Shown here one piece after another: positions 9,070-18,584 of a DNA stretch of 64,000 bases. A program made the position numbers and the translations under genes. Each line of letters opens with the position of its first letter. The first letter of the stretch is position 1. The notes under the pieces are model-generated. The model was not told the origin of the DNA and ran no database searches. It saw nothing but the letters and a program-made list of their open reading frames with translations. This DNA is from Microtetraspora malaysiensis (GTDB lineage Bacteria > Actinomycetota > Actinomycetes > Streptosporangiales > Streptosporangiaceae): positions 393,953 through 457,952 of the forward strand of contig NZ_BBYJ01000007.1 in the NCBI RefSeq assembly GCF_001528665.1, read 5' to 3'.

Positions 9070-9213
9070 CCCGGCCTCCTGTCGTACCGGTCCAAGCCAG
9101 GATTTCCGGCCCGATTTCCTGCCGTATTCAACGCCCGGTTCACCGTGAAACACGTACACCTGTCCGAGTGGGCCCACTTCCGCTCATGGGGGCGGGCCGG
9201 GTCATAAGGTGGG

Positions 9214-9594
9214 ATGGTGCTGGAAGACGTCCCCCGCGACCCCTTCGCGGACGACCCGAACGACCCGTCAACCGAACTGGGTGAGCCCGACGACCAGGAG
9301 CCGCTGACCCTCGCCGAACGCGACGAGGCCCTGACCGACCTCGCCGACGTCGAGGTCTTCCGCTCCCTGCTCGAACCGCAGGGCGTTCTCGGGCTGGTCC
9401 TGGACTGTCCCGAATGCGGCGAGCAACACTACTTCAGCTGGGACCTACTCCGGGGCAACCTGCGGCAGATGATCGACAACGGGCGGCCGCAGGTCCACGA
9501 GCCCGCCTTCCAACCCGACCCCAGCGACTATGTGAGCTGGGAGTACGCCCGCGGCTACGTCGACGGCGTGATCGACACAGAAGAGAGCCGCTGA
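9214..9594 (+). CDS. DUF5319 family protein
   Basis: 126 residues, acidic N-terminus (PRDPFADDPNDPS), then one CPECG zinc-ribbon-like pair at about residues 67-70 with nearby His, LLRGNLRQMID, and a C-terminal [12 protein letters not shown]. This is the conserved actinobacterial protein equivalent to M. tuberculosis Rv3412, which sits between sigD/rsdA and guaB2, the same context as here. No function is established. The final 40 bp overlap tail-to-tail with the anti-sigma gene on the other strand. GTG 9217 is an alternative start. Confidence 0.85.
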   Translation: MVLEDVPRDPFADDPNDPSTELGEPDDQEPLTLAERDEALTDLADVEVFRSLLEPQGVLGLVLDCPECGEQHYFSWDLLRGNLRQMIDNGRPQVHEPAFQPDPSDYVSWEYARGYVDGVIDTEESR

Positions 9595-9785
9595 CCGTCC
9601 ACATCGGCGATCAGCGCGCCGAGCAGACGAACGGCGACGTCGCCCGCCCCCTGACCGAGGGCGATGACCTCCCGCCGGGCCAGCGCGTCCAGAAGAGCGT
9701 CGGTCCGCGCAACATCCGCATCCACTGCTGCATCGTCGCACGCCGCCGGAGGGGTCGGCGCACGAGGGCCGCGATGATCAAGCAA
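9555..9785 (-). CDS. rsdA: Short RsdA-like anti-sigma factor
   Basis: A 76-residue frame that begins inside the sigma-factor stop region (8-nt overlap) with TTG; GTG 9725 is an alternative start giving 56 residues. The segment [20 protein letters not shown] closely resembles what I recall of the sigma-D-binding N-terminus of M. tuberculosis RsdA (ELARTDxLLDALAxRE). The gene order groEL-sigD-rsdA-DUF5319-guaB also matches. Unlike RsdA, which is a membrane protein of several hundred residues, this one stops right after the binding segment, with no transmembrane helix or outer domain. Likely a soluble antagonist of the adjacent sigma factor. Inference from motif plus context. Confidence 0.65.
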   Translation of the reverse strand: MLDHRGPRAPTPPAACDDAAVDADVARTDALLDALARREVIALGQGAGDVAVRLLGALIADVDGQRLSSVSITPST

Positions 9786-10434
9786 TCGATTCCAGATCGG
9801 CCATCTGCCTGAGCCTCGTCAGCGCCCGATGCTGCGCGACCCGTACCGCGCCCGGAGACATGCCGAGCACGTTTCCGGTCTCCTCCGCCGACAACCCGGA
9901 CACGACCCGCAGGATCAGCAGCTCGCGCTGGTTGTCCGGCAGCCGCGACAGCAGCGCCCGCGCGCGCTCCGCCTCGATGTAGCGCACCACCGTCTCCTCC
10001 GGCCCCGGGCCGTCATCCGGCCCGTCCGGCAGGTCCTGCGTCGGCACGGCGGACCGCACCGAGCTGCGCAGCGCGTCCGCGACCTTGTGCGACGCGATCC
10101 CGAACACGAACGACGCGAACGGCCGGCCCATGTCCCGATATCGCGGCAAGGCCGACAGGACGGCGATGCACACTTCCTGGGCCACGTCGTCGGCGATGTG
10201 ATAGTGACCGGAAACCCTTCCCAGTCGTGCACGGCAATAGCGCACCACCATCGGGCGCAGATGCCTCAGAAGCGATTCGATCGCAGTGCGATCTCCTTGT
10301 ACGGCAAGGCTGGTCAGTTCCCTGAGGTCGGACTCATCCGATCTCGTCGCAAGCCTTACCCCAGTTGCGGCGTCGGCGACGCGTCCCTCGGTCACGTTAG
10401 GCATGATGCCCGCCACGATCGCGCATGTCGTCAT
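9778..10434 (-). CDS. sigD: RNA polymerase sigma factor, SigD/ShbA type
   Basis: 218 residues with sigma region 2 ([20 protein letters not shown], about residues 76-100, and [20 protein letters not shown]) and region 4 ([20 protein letters not shown] and a helix-turn-helix ending [12 protein letters not shown]). No sigma region 1.1 or 3, as in small group 4-like factors. The position beside groEL and DUF5319-guaB is that of SigD in mycobacteria and ShbA in Streptomyces, which feeds expression of the principal sigma gene. Start uncertain: ATG 10434 or ATG 10404 (MPNVTEG), neither with a strong ribosome site. Coupled to the anti-sigma gene by overlap. Confidence 0.85.
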   Translation of the reverse strand: MTTCAIVAGIMPNVTEGRVADAATGVRLATRSDESDLRELTSLAVQGDRTAIESLLRHLRPMVVRYCRARLGRVSGHYHIADDVAQEVCIAVLSALPRYRDMGRPFASFVFGIASHKVADALRSSVRSAVPTQDLPDGPDDGPGPEETVVRYIEAERARALLSRLPDNQRELLILRVVSGLSAEETGNVLGMSPGAVRVAQHRALTRLRQMADLESIA

Positions 10435-10591
10435 GGTTGACGGCTACGGATTGGTCACATTGACGCGTCGATAACGGGAGGTAATCGATTGAACACAAGA
10501 GGGTTTGAATATTTCAGATGAATGACCCAATAGGCAATTACATGTCAGATGTTCGACGCGGCGACGACGCGCCGGCCGGGACTTAGGTTTA

Positions 10592-10634
10592 CCGCAAAAA
10601 CAAGTACGGCCCCCGCGTCCGCGAGAGCCGTACT
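10592..10634 (-). terminator. groEL terminator
   Basis: AGTACGGC (10603-10610) pairs with GCCGTACT (10627-10634), with an inner CGC-GTCC-GCG. On the minus strand the stem is followed by TGTTTTTGCGG, a good U-tract. It lies 67 nt beyond the groEL stop. Confidence 0.85.
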
Positions 10635-10700
10635 GTGCTGCGCTTCTTGATCGGGCCATCGGCCCGACACGCGGCGTTTCCTGGCCGGGCCTACGACCCG

Positions 10701-12326
<1,626 letters not shown>

Positions 12327-12349
12327 TCACGTCTCCTTATGAGAGCGCC

Positions 12350-12380
12350 GGAGCCCCGGGAACGGACGTCCCGGGGCTCC
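12350..12380 (-). other. groES-groEL intercistronic hairpin
   Basis: GGAGCCCCGGGA (12350-12361) pairs with TCCCGGGGCTCC (12369-12380), a 12-bp stem. It lies 17 nt after the groES stop and 24 nt before the groEL start. It may act as an RNA-processing or stability element giving different amounts of the two proteins. Confidence 0.7.
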
Positions 12381-12397
12381 TCATGCTTCTGCGCGGC

Positions 12398-12709
12398 CTA
12401 CTTCTCGATGATGGCGAGCACGTCACGGGCCGAGAGCACCAGGTACTCCTCGCCGCCGTACTTGACCTCGGTGCCGCCGTACTTGCTGTAGAGGACGATG
12501 TCGCCCTCCTTGACGTCGAGCGGAATGCGCTTCTCGCCGTCCTCGTCCCAGTTGCCCGGGCCCACCGCGAGGACCTTGCCCTCCTGCGGCTTCTCCTTGG
12601 CGGTGTCCGGGATGACCAGACCGGAAGCGGTGGTCTGCTCGGCCTCAAGCGGCTGGACCACGATGCGGTCACCAAGCGGCTTAACGGGAACCTTAGTGGC
12701 GGTCGTCAC
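12398..12709 (-). CDS. groES: Co-chaperonin GroES
   Basis: 103-residue lid of the GroEL chamber. Shows [19 protein letters not shown], the mobile loop region ([18 protein letters not shown]), VLAVGPG, and the C-terminal [20 protein letters not shown]-like strand with [11 protein letters not shown]. First gene of the heat-shock operon. Confidence 0.97.
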   Translation of the reverse strand: MTTATKVPVKPLGDRIVVQPLEAEQTTASGLVIPDTAKEKPQEGKVLAVGPGNWDEDGEKRIPLDVKEGDIVLYSKYGGTEVKYGGEEYLVLSARDVLAIIEK

Positions 12710-12796
12710 GATCGGACCTCCCCTTCAGATTGCGATGAATGAGCTGAAGAGGCGACCAGCGGCCTGCCGTCGCGGGTGTCAGACCTGCCTCGTCGC

Positions 12797-12827
12797 TGTT
12801 GGCACTCTCGCTAGGCGAGTGCCAACA
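12797..12827. promoter_or_regulatory. CIRCE operator (HrcA site) of groESL
   Basis: TTGGCACTC-N9-GAGTGCCAA (12799-12825) extends to 11-bp arms (12797-12827). It matches the CIRCE consensus TTAGCACTC-N9-GAGTGCTAA with one compensated change per arm. It sits just downstream of the groES promoter -10, where HrcA would block transcription at normal temperature. Confidence 0.92.
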
Positions 12828-12831
12828 CGAA

Positions 12832-12860
12832 ACAGTATGCAAGGGGACCCTGACAGTCAA
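12832..12860 (-). promoter_or_regulatory. groESL promoter
   Basis: TTGACT (12860-12855), a 17-nt spacer and TACTGT (12837-12832) on the minus strand. The CIRCE palindrome begins 5 nt after the -10. A primary-sigma promoter is likely. Confidence 0.75.
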
Positions 12861-12900
12861 CACGAACCCCCGCCGCAGGTCAGCTACGGCGTGCCGCTGT

Positions 12901-13078
12901 GCTTATTTGCCTCGCTCCGCTCGGCGGGCTCGGGGCGCCTTCAGCCGATGTCTTCCCTCGTCACTCGGAGTCGCTCGTCCCTCGCTCCCCACTCGTTCCT
13001 CAGTCCAGACACCGCCGCGCCCCTCGCGGAGCCGCTCGTCCCTCCGTCCAGACACCGCCGCGCCCCTCGCGCCCCACT
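12901..13078. repeat. Dispersed intergenic repeat, copy B1
   Basis: Starts GCTTATTTGCCTCGCTCCGC and carries GGGCTCGGGGCGCC (from 12927), the shared core GATGTCTTCCCTCGTCAC (from 12947), and TCCTCAGTCCAGACACCGCC (from 12997). The tail is duplicated and degenerate: GTCCAGACACCGCCGCGCCC recurs at 13046-13065. The GCGCCCCGAGC arm is replaced by GCGCCCCTCGC. It sits directly upstream of the groESL promoter. Confidence 0.8.
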
Positions 13079-13110
13079 GTTGGCTTTCTCACCGTGACAG
13101 CTCTCACAGT

Positions 13111-13320
13111 GTCTATTTGCGCTCGCTTCGCTCGCGCGGGCTCGGAGCGCCTTCAGTCGATGTCTTCCCTCGTCACTCGGAGTCGCTCGTCCCTCGCTCC
13201 CCACTCGCTCCTCAGTCCAGACACCGCCGCGCCCCGAGCGTGATGGTTGGGCACCGTAATGATTGATGGTGCTCGCGCGGGCTCGGAGCGCCCTCAGTCC
13301 AGACACCGGCGCACCCCTCG
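13111..13320. repeat. Dispersed intergenic repeat, copy B2
   Basis: A second copy in tandem with B1, same orientation. It has CTCGCGCGGGCTCGGAGCGC (13131-13150), the core GATGTCTTCCCTCGTCAC (from 13159), CTCAGTCCAGACACCGCC (from 13211) and GCGCCCCGAGC (13230-13240). It ends with GCTCGCGCGGGCTCGGAGCG (13271-13290) and another CAGTCCAGACACCG. The opening and closing ends share the same G-to-A change relative to copies A and C, so the two ends evolve together. With B1 it fills the 650-bp groES-methyltransferase gap. Confidence 0.85.
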
Positions 13321-13360
13321 CGGGTGGGTTGGGCTGGGGAGGGCGATAGCGTCGGGAGGC

Positions 13361-14605
13361 GTGGACCTTGAGGCGTTCCGGGCGCTGATGACACCGGAGG
13401 GGCGTACCGCACTGGCCGAGGCCGTACGGGTGACGAGCGAGGGGCTCAATCCGGTGGCGGCGGCGACCAGGCTGCGGCGCTCGTACGAACCGGCGCTGAC
13501 CTCGGCCGCCCTCACCCAGGCGGCCCTCCGGCGGCGGGCGGAGGCCAAGTTCGGCGTGGACGCCGCCCTGATGTACTTCACCCCGCACGGCCTGGAACAG
13601 GCGACCCGGACCGAGGTGGCCGCGCACCGCGCCCGCCGCGTCGCCGCCGCCGTGCCCGCCGGAGCCGGAGCGACCCCGGCGATCGGGACGGCGGGGCCGC
13701 GCGTGCTCGACGTGTGCTGCGGGATCGGCGGTGACCTGATCGCCCTCACCCGGGCGGGCTGCGCCGTGGACGCCGTGGACCTCGACCCGCTCACCGCCGA
13801 GGTCGCCCGGGCCAACGCCGCCGCGCTCGATCTCTCCCACCTGGCCACGGCTCGTACAGCCGACGCCGCCGACACCGACCCGTCCGCGTACGACGTGCTG
13901 TTCGCCGACCCCGCCAGGCGCGGGGCGCGCGGAAGGGTCTTCGACCCCATGGCCTACTCGCCCACGTGGCCGGTGACGCTTGAGCTGGCCTCTCGCGCCC
14001 CGGCGGCCTGCCTCAAGGTCGCGCCGGGCATTCCGTACGAGCTCGTCCCGGAGGGGGCCGAGGCCGAGTGGGTCTCGTACAAGGGCGAGGTGAAGGAGGC
14101 CGCGATCTGGCTCGGCGGCCTGGCCCGCGTCCCGGAGCCGGGCGCCGCCGTTCCCGGGCGCGGCTTCGCGCGGCGGGCGACGCTGCTGCCGTCGGGCGAA
14201 ACTCTCGTCCCGACGGGGGCGGAGGCCGGAGTCGGCTCGGTGGCCCGCTACCTGTACGAGCCCGACGGGGCGGCGGTCCGGGCGCACCTGGTCGCCGAGG
14301 TCGCCGACATGGTCGGCGGCCACCTGATCGACCCCCGGATCGCCTACATCACCGGCGACGCGCTGGTGCGCACGCCGTGGGCCGCCGCCTACGAGGTACA
14401 CGAGGTCATGCCGTTCTCGCTGAAGCCGCTGCGCGCGGCGCTCAGGAAACGCGGCGTCGGAAACGCGACAATCAAGAAGCGCGGCTCAGCTGTCGATGTC
14501 GACCAATTGTCGCGAAATCTGCGACTTTCGGGGGATAACTCAGCGACAATCGTTCTCACCCGGATCGCCGAGCGCCCTTACGCATTCATTTGCCAGCCCG
14601 TCTGA
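13361..14605 (+). CDS. Class I SAM-dependent methyltransferase with THUMP-like C-terminus
   Basis: 414 residues. A Rossmann SAM-binding motif (VLDVCCGIGGDLIALTRAG) lies at about residues 115-133, followed by AVDLDPLTAEVARANA and the motif IV-like DVLFADPARRG. The C-terminal part (EVHEVMPFSLKPLRAALRKR, VGNATIKKRG, LSGDNSATIVLTRI) matches the THUMP-like domain of actinobacterial methyltransferases, which suggests an RNA substrate. GTG 13361 (VDLEAFRALMTPEG) is chosen by similarity of the N-terminus to the family, although GGGAGG is only 1 nt away; ATG 13388 is the alternative. The open frame continues upstream only through the repeat. Confidence 0.8.
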   Translation: MDLEAFRALMTPEGRTALAEAVRVTSEGLNPVAAATRLRRSYEPALTSAALTQAALRRRAEAKFGVDAALMYFTPHGLEQATRTEVAAHRARRVAAAVPAGAGATPAIGTAGPRVLDVCCGIGGDLIALTRAGCAVDAVDLDPLTAEVARANAAALDLSHLATARTADAADTDPSAYDVLFADPARRGARGRVFDPMAYSPTWPVTLELASRAPAACLKVAPGIPYELVPEGAEAEWVSYKGEVKEAAIWLGGLARVPEPGAAVPGRGFARRATLLPSGETLVPTGAEAGVGSVARYLYEPDGAAVRAHLVAEVADMVGGHLIDPRIAYITGDALVRTPWAAAYEVHEVMPFSLKPLRAALRKRGVGNATIKKRGSAVDVDQLSRNLRLSGDNSATIVLTRIAERPYAFICQPV

Positions 14606-14779
14606 CCTGGTGTTATTACCAATCCCGGACAATCCGGCGATAACCGCGACGTTTCTCCGTCCGACCGAAGAGCGGCGCCGTACGCGGCTACAGTGGGCGG
14701 TCGGGCGTGCCTCGCCCGATCACGTATCCCTCGAAACCGGACCAACCCGCCGTTTTTTCGGTGGGCGAAGGAGCTTTCG

Positions 14780-15604
14780 GTGGACCACTCGAGCCACGGC
14801 CTCCTCCAATCTGGCAGCCAGACCGCCGTCTCCGAGCGGATGCGCGAGCTCCTGGCCCGCGCGGCGCAGGATCACGTCTACGAGCAGCGCACCCAGGGCG
14901 CGGTGCTCGACGAGATCCGCCAGCGCCTCGAAGGCATGGAATGGCTGCTCCGCGAGCTTCGTGAGCGCGGGCTCGGGGGGATCGGCGGCCTCGCGAGCAT
15001 GATCGAGGCAGTCGGCGACCAGATCGACGTCCTTTCCGCGAAACCCCCGACCTGGGCCGAGAACCTCGCCCGGCACATCGAGGTGGTCCGCGACCAGATC
15101 GAGGACGTCGGAGAGCGCGTGGACCGGCTCCAGACCGGCGTGGACGCGGCCGCGGGCCGCTTCAGCCGGCTCGACCGCGCCATCGGCGAGCTGGCCCGGG
15201 CCGCGGAGCGGCTGGGCGGGCAGCTCGACGGCGTCGAGGGCCGGATCGCCGCCGTGGAGGGCCGCCTGGTGGCGACGGAGGAGCACCTGACCGACGTACG
15301 GGCGCACATGGGCGGCGTGACCGCCGCACTCAGCGCCACGGACGCCAGGATCAACACGATCGACGGGCATCTGAGCCGCCACGACGACCGCTTCGACGTC
15401 GTGGAGGGCCGGATCGACGGCCGCTTCACCGCCCTCGACGAGCATCTGATCTCGACCGAGACCCGCCTCACCGGCCGCGTGGACGCCGTCCGGCAGCGGG
15501 TGGACGAGGTCGGCCGCCGAGTCACGGAGATCCAACGCGAGGCCGCCGCCCCATCGAAGGCCGCACCGGCCCCGAACGCCGTGGCCCGGCACCGGCAGCT
15601 CTGA
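14780..15604 (+). CDS. Predicted coiled-coil protein with heptad repeats
   Basis: 274 residues, no signal peptide or membrane segment. Residues 1-75 contain SERMRELLARAAQDHVYEQR and IRQRLEGMEWLLRELRERGL. From about residue 115 on, 7-residue repeats dominate (VEGRIAA VEGRLVA TEEHLTD VRAHMGG), with a VEGRI/L motif recurring, indicating a long parallel coiled coil; the tail is Ala/Pro-rich. GTG is chosen because AAGGAG lies 6 nt upstream (14768-14773). I do not recognise a named family. Possible cytoskeletal or scaffold role, unproven. It converges with tsaD. Confidence 0.75.
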   Translation: MDHSSHGLLQSGSQTAVSERMRELLARAAQDHVYEQRTQGAVLDEIRQRLEGMEWLLRELRERGLGGIGGLASMIEAVGDQIDVLSAKPPTWAENLARHIEVVRDQIEDVGERVDRLQTGVDAAAGRFSRLDRAIGELARAAERLGGQLDGVEGRIAAVEGRLVATEEHLTDVRAHMGGVTAALSATDARINTIDGHLSRHDDRFDVVEGRIDGRFTALDEHLISTETRLTGRVDAVRQRVDEVGRRVTEIQREAAAPSKAAPAPNAVARHRQL

Positions 15605-15745
15605 CACCGGCCCCATCCGTCCCCTGGCCGGCTCAGAGCCGGCCACACGAGACGCGGGCGCGCATGACCGCCCGCCACCTCGGCGGGCCGAGCTCGCGAA
15701 CGGCCGGCACAGCCACACCCTCGCCTGTCCAGGCGAGGGAGCGGG

Positions 15746-16789
15746 TCAGACGTTGACGGTCGTGATGGGCAGCGACGAGTCGGCCGGAATGTCCAGCGTG
15801 GACGGCTGGATGCCCGCCGCGATCAGCTCGGAGCCCAGCGCGGCCACCATGGCGCCGTTGTCGGTGCACAGGCCCGGCCGGGGCACGCGGAGCCGTACGC
15901 CCGCCGCGTCGCAGCGCTCCTGGGCGAGCGCGCGCAGCCGCGAGTTGGCCGCCACACCGCCGCCGATGAGCAGGTCCTTCACGTCGTAGCGGCGGCACGC
16001 CTGGAGCGCCTTGCGGGTCAGCACGTCCACGACCGCCTCCTGGAAGGACGCGGCCACGTCGGCGACCGGGATCGTCTCACCCGCGGCCGTGCGCGCCTCG
16101 ATCCAGCGGGCGACCGCCGTCTTGAGCCCCGAGAACGAGAAGTCGAACGTGCCGTCGTCGTACTTGCCGCGCGGGAACGCGATGGCCGTGCCCGAGCCGG
16201 ACGTCGCGGAGCGGTCGATGTGCGGGCCGCCGGGGAACGGCAGGCCGAGCACCCTGGCCACCTTGTCGAACGCCTCGCCAGCGGCGTCGTCCACGGTCGA
16301 GCCGAGCGAGATCACGTCCTGGGCGACGTCGGGGACCAGCAGCAGCGACGAGTGGCCGCCGGACACCAGCAGGGCGATCGACGGCTTGGGCAGCGGCCCG
16401 TGTTCGAGCTGGTCCACCGCGACGTGGGCGGCGAGGTGGTTGACGCCGTAGAGCGGGACACCCAGCCCCAGCGCGTACGCCTTGGCCGCGGCGACGCCGA
16501 CGAGCAGCGCACCGGCCAGGCCGGGGCCCGCGGTGACCGCGACGGCGTCGATGTCGGAGAAGCGCAGCCCGGCCTTGGCCAGCGCGCTCTCCACGGTGGG
16601 GGCCATGGCCTCCAGATGCGCGCGCGAGGCCACCTCGGGCACCACGCCGCCGAAGCGGGCGTGCTCCTCCATGCTGGAGGCGATCGTGTTCGCCAGCAGC
16701 GTGTGGCCGCGGACCAGGCCGACCCCCGTCTCGTCGCAGGATGTCTCGATCCCCAGGACGATCGGCTCATCACGCCCGCTCATGCGCAC
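15746..16789 (-). CDS. tsaD: tRNA N6-adenosine threonylcarbamoyltransferase (TsaD)
   Basis: Transfers the threonylcarbamoyl group to A37 of ANN-decoding tRNAs (t6A), with TsaB and TsaE. 347 residues in the ASKHA fold. [14 protein letters not shown] at the N-terminus, metal-binding NHLAAH (His pair near residues 113-117), [27 protein letters not shown] and [10 protein letters not shown] are all present. The start overlaps the rimI end by 20 nt, so translation is coupled. Confidence 0.97.
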   Translation of the reverse strand: MRMSGRDEPIVLGIETSCDETGVGLVRGHTLLANTIASSMEEHARFGGVVPEVASRAHLEAMAPTVESALAKAGLRFSDIDAVAVTAGPGLAGALLVGVAAAKAYALGLGVPLYGVNHLAAHVAVDQLEHGPLPKPSIALLVSGGHSSLLLVPDVAQDVISLGSTVDDAAGEAFDKVARVLGLPFPGGPHIDRSATSGSGTAIAFPRGKYDDGTFDFSFSGLKTAVARWIEARTAAGETIPVADVAASFQEAVVDVLTRKALQACRRYDVKDLLIGGGVAANSRLRALAQERCDAAGVRLRVPRPGLCTDNGAMVAALGSELIAAGIQPSTLDIPADSSLPITTVNV

Positions 16790-17240
16790 CTCCTCTGAGA
16801 TCCCGCACCATGGTGATGGCGTCGGTCCCGTCGTCGTAGTAGTTCCGCCGGACGCCGAGCCGCTCGAAGCCGAACCGCTCGTACATCGCCTGAGCGGGCG
16901 CGTTGTCCGACCGGACCTCCAGGAAGACCTCGCACGCGCCGCGCCGCTCCGCCTCGGCGAGCAGCTCGGTCAGCAGGGCGGCGCCGACGCCGGACCTGCG
17001 GTGCCCGGCGAGGACGGCGATCGTCTGCACATCGGCCTGGTCGGCGGCGGCGGCCAGGCCCGCGTATCCGACGATCGTGTCGCCGTCCACCGCGACCACG
17101 TAGTGCCGGGTGCGCGGCTGGTCGTCGATCTCGCCGCGCAGCATCGCCTCGCTCCAGGCGTCGAGCGGAAACGTGATCCGCTCGATCTCGACCACGGCGG
17201 GAAGATCCTCCCTGGTCATCTGGCGCAGGACGGCGGTCAC
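16770..17240 (-). CDS. rimI: Ribosomal protein alanine N-acetyltransferase (RimI-type GNAT)
   Basis: 156-residue GNAT acetyltransferase with the acetyl-CoA loop [19 protein letters not shown] and the C-terminal [20 protein letters not shown]. RimI acetylates the N-terminal Ala of S18 in Escherichia coli; in actinobacteria the substrate range may be broader. Starts at GTG sharing GTGA with the tsaB stop, and overlaps tsaD, matching the conserved tsaB-rimI-tsaD order. Confidence 0.9.
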   Translation of the reverse strand: MTAVLRQMTREDLPAVVEIERITFPLDAWSEAMLRGEIDDQPRTRHYVVAVDGDTIVGYAGLAAAADQADVQTIAVLAGHRRSGVGAALLTELLAEAERRGACEVFLEVRSDNAPAQAMYERFGFERLGVRRNYYDDGTDAITMVRDLRGGAHERA

Positions 17241-17959
17241 GCGGTCACCTTCTTCGGCGCGCTGGGAATCTGCGCGTCCGGCCTGCGCAGGTAGATCGGC
17301 CGCGCCGGGCCGAGCACGGCCAGCTCGCCGGCCAGCTCGACCGAGTCGATCCGCCCGTCGGGCATCCGGGCCGCCTCGGCCGCCTGCTCCGGGGTCAGCC
17401 CGGCCAGGTGCTCGGCGGCGAGCGCGGCGAGCGCCCCCGCGGACGGGTACTCCGGGTCGGCGACGCGGTCCGGCCCGATCGTCTCGGCGTAGATGCGGGC
17501 ACCCGCGCCGATCACCGGAAGCTCTGCCGGCAGGTCGTGCGGCCGGTCCACGCGCGGCCCGTCCAGGCGGGTGCGCGCGTCGCCGTACCGCGCCCAGAAG
17601 ACCTCCTTGCGCCGGGCGTCGGTCGCCACCAGGAACGGCTCGGCGCGGCCGGAGGCGAAAGCGATCGCGTCAAGCGTGCAGACGCCGTACGCGTAAACGC
17701 CGACGGTCGCCGCCAGGGCGCTCGCGGTCATCAGTCCGACCCGCAGCCCCGTATACGGCCCGGGGCCGGCTCCGGCGACGACGGCGGTCACATCACGTAG
17801 GGAGGCGTCGCACTCACGCAGGACGCGCTCGACCGCGGGAGCGAGCAGCTCGCCGTGGCGTCGGGCGTCGACCGTCGTCGACTCGGCCAGCACGCGGGCG
17901 CCGTCGTGCAACGCGGCCGTGACTGCGGGGGTAGCGGTATCCAAGGCCAAGACCAGCAC
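17237..17959 (-). CDS. tsaB: t6A synthesis complex dimerisation protein TsaB
   Basis: 240 residues, ASKHA fold. LVLALDTATPAVTAALHDG opens the protein and GAGPGPYTGLRVGLMTASAL lies at about residue 65. It is the non-catalytic partner of TsaD in t6A formation. GTG 17959 is chosen because homologues begin right before LLALDTATP; the frame continues upstream out of register with any motif. GTGA overlap with rimI. Separated from tsaE by the sortase and lipoprotein genes. Confidence 0.93.
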   Translation of the reverse strand: MLVLALDTATPAVTAALHDGARVLAESTTVDARRHGELLAPAVERVLRECDASLRDVTAVVAGAGPGPYTGLRVGLMTASALAATVGVYAYGVCTLDAIAFASGRAEPFLVATDARRKEVFWARYGDARTRLDGPRVDRPHDLPAELPVIGAGARIYAETIGPDRVADPEYPSAGALAALAAEHLAGLTPEQAAEAARMPDGRIDSVELAGELAVLGPARPIYLRRPDAQIPSAPKKVTA

Positions 17960-18018
17960 AAAGGCCAAGCCTAGCCGCTGTCGGGTCTCCTCCGTCCCGG
18001 CGGAGCATGACCTGGGCA

Positions 18019-18582
18019 CTACGCGTGAGGATCGCTCCCGGCCCGGGAGGCGTAGACGATGACGTTGTCGCGGTACTCGTGCCGGGCCCAGTCGAAACTG
18101 CCGCCGCAGGTGATCAGGCGCAGGCCGTCTTCGGTGTACACCCGCTCGGCGGGGAAGTCGTTCTTGGGCACCCGCTCGACGGAGTCGACGCGGTATTCGG
18201 CCGTTTTGCCGTCGCTCCGCAGCACTTTGACCACCTGGCCCTTGCGCAGCTCGCGCAGCCGGTAGAAGACCGCGGGCGCGGTCTTCGTGTCCACATGGCC
18301 GATGATCACGGACGCGCCGCCGTCGCCGGGAACGGAACTGCCGGTGTACCACCCGGCCGTCCCGGGCTTGTCGAACGGCGGGAGCTCCACGTCGCCCTCC
18401 TTGGAGAGGCCGAGTTTCATCAGCGGGGCCTTCAGCTTCAGCGCGGGGATGTCGATGCGCTTGGGCACGACCCCGGCGACCGGGGCGGCGGCGGGTTGCT
18501 CACCCTGCCGGTGGCTCATCGCGAACAACACCAACCCGGTGGCGATCCCGGCTATGACCACCTTCCGGGACGAACCGGCCAA
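18019..18582 (-). CDS. Class F-type sortase
   Basis: 187 residues. An N-terminal membrane anchor (VVIAGIATGLVLFAM) is followed by the sortase beta-barrel: ASVIIGHVDTK supplies the catalytic His, LRLITCGGSFD the catalytic Cys, and HEYRDNVIVYA the Arg. The short length and TCGG context fit the class F sortases of actinobacteria, which attach or process surface proteins. The upstream gene ends 2 nt before this start, so the anchored lipoprotein is the likely partner. It lies within the t6A gene run, which is not the usual order. Confidence 0.88.
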   Translation of the reverse strand: MAGSSRKVVIAGIATGLVLFAMSHRQGEQPAAAPVAGVVPKRIDIPALKLKAPLMKLGLSKEGDVELPPFDKPGTAGWYTGSSVPGDGGASVIIGHVDTKTAPAVFYRLRELRKGQVVKVLRSDGKTAEYRVDSVERVPKNDFPAERVYTEDGLRLITCGGSFDWARHEYRDNVIVYASRAGSDPHA

Positions 18583-18584
18583 AT

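Noticed and set aside
13000-13330. CRISPR-like spacing of the repeated blocks
   Set aside because: Only a few imperfect copies, spacers not unique or uniform, no cas genes.
12941-14401. A long minus-strand frame through the methyltransferase gene and the repeats
   Set aside because: Its N-terminal two thirds are antisense to the methyltransferase. The rest is the translated repeat (SRSGRGGVWTEERVG units), which also appears in other frames at the other repeat copies.
17960-18352. N-terminal extension of TsaB into the sortase gene
   Set aside because: Overlaps sortase coding sequence in another frame; family proteins begin at the LALDTATP region.
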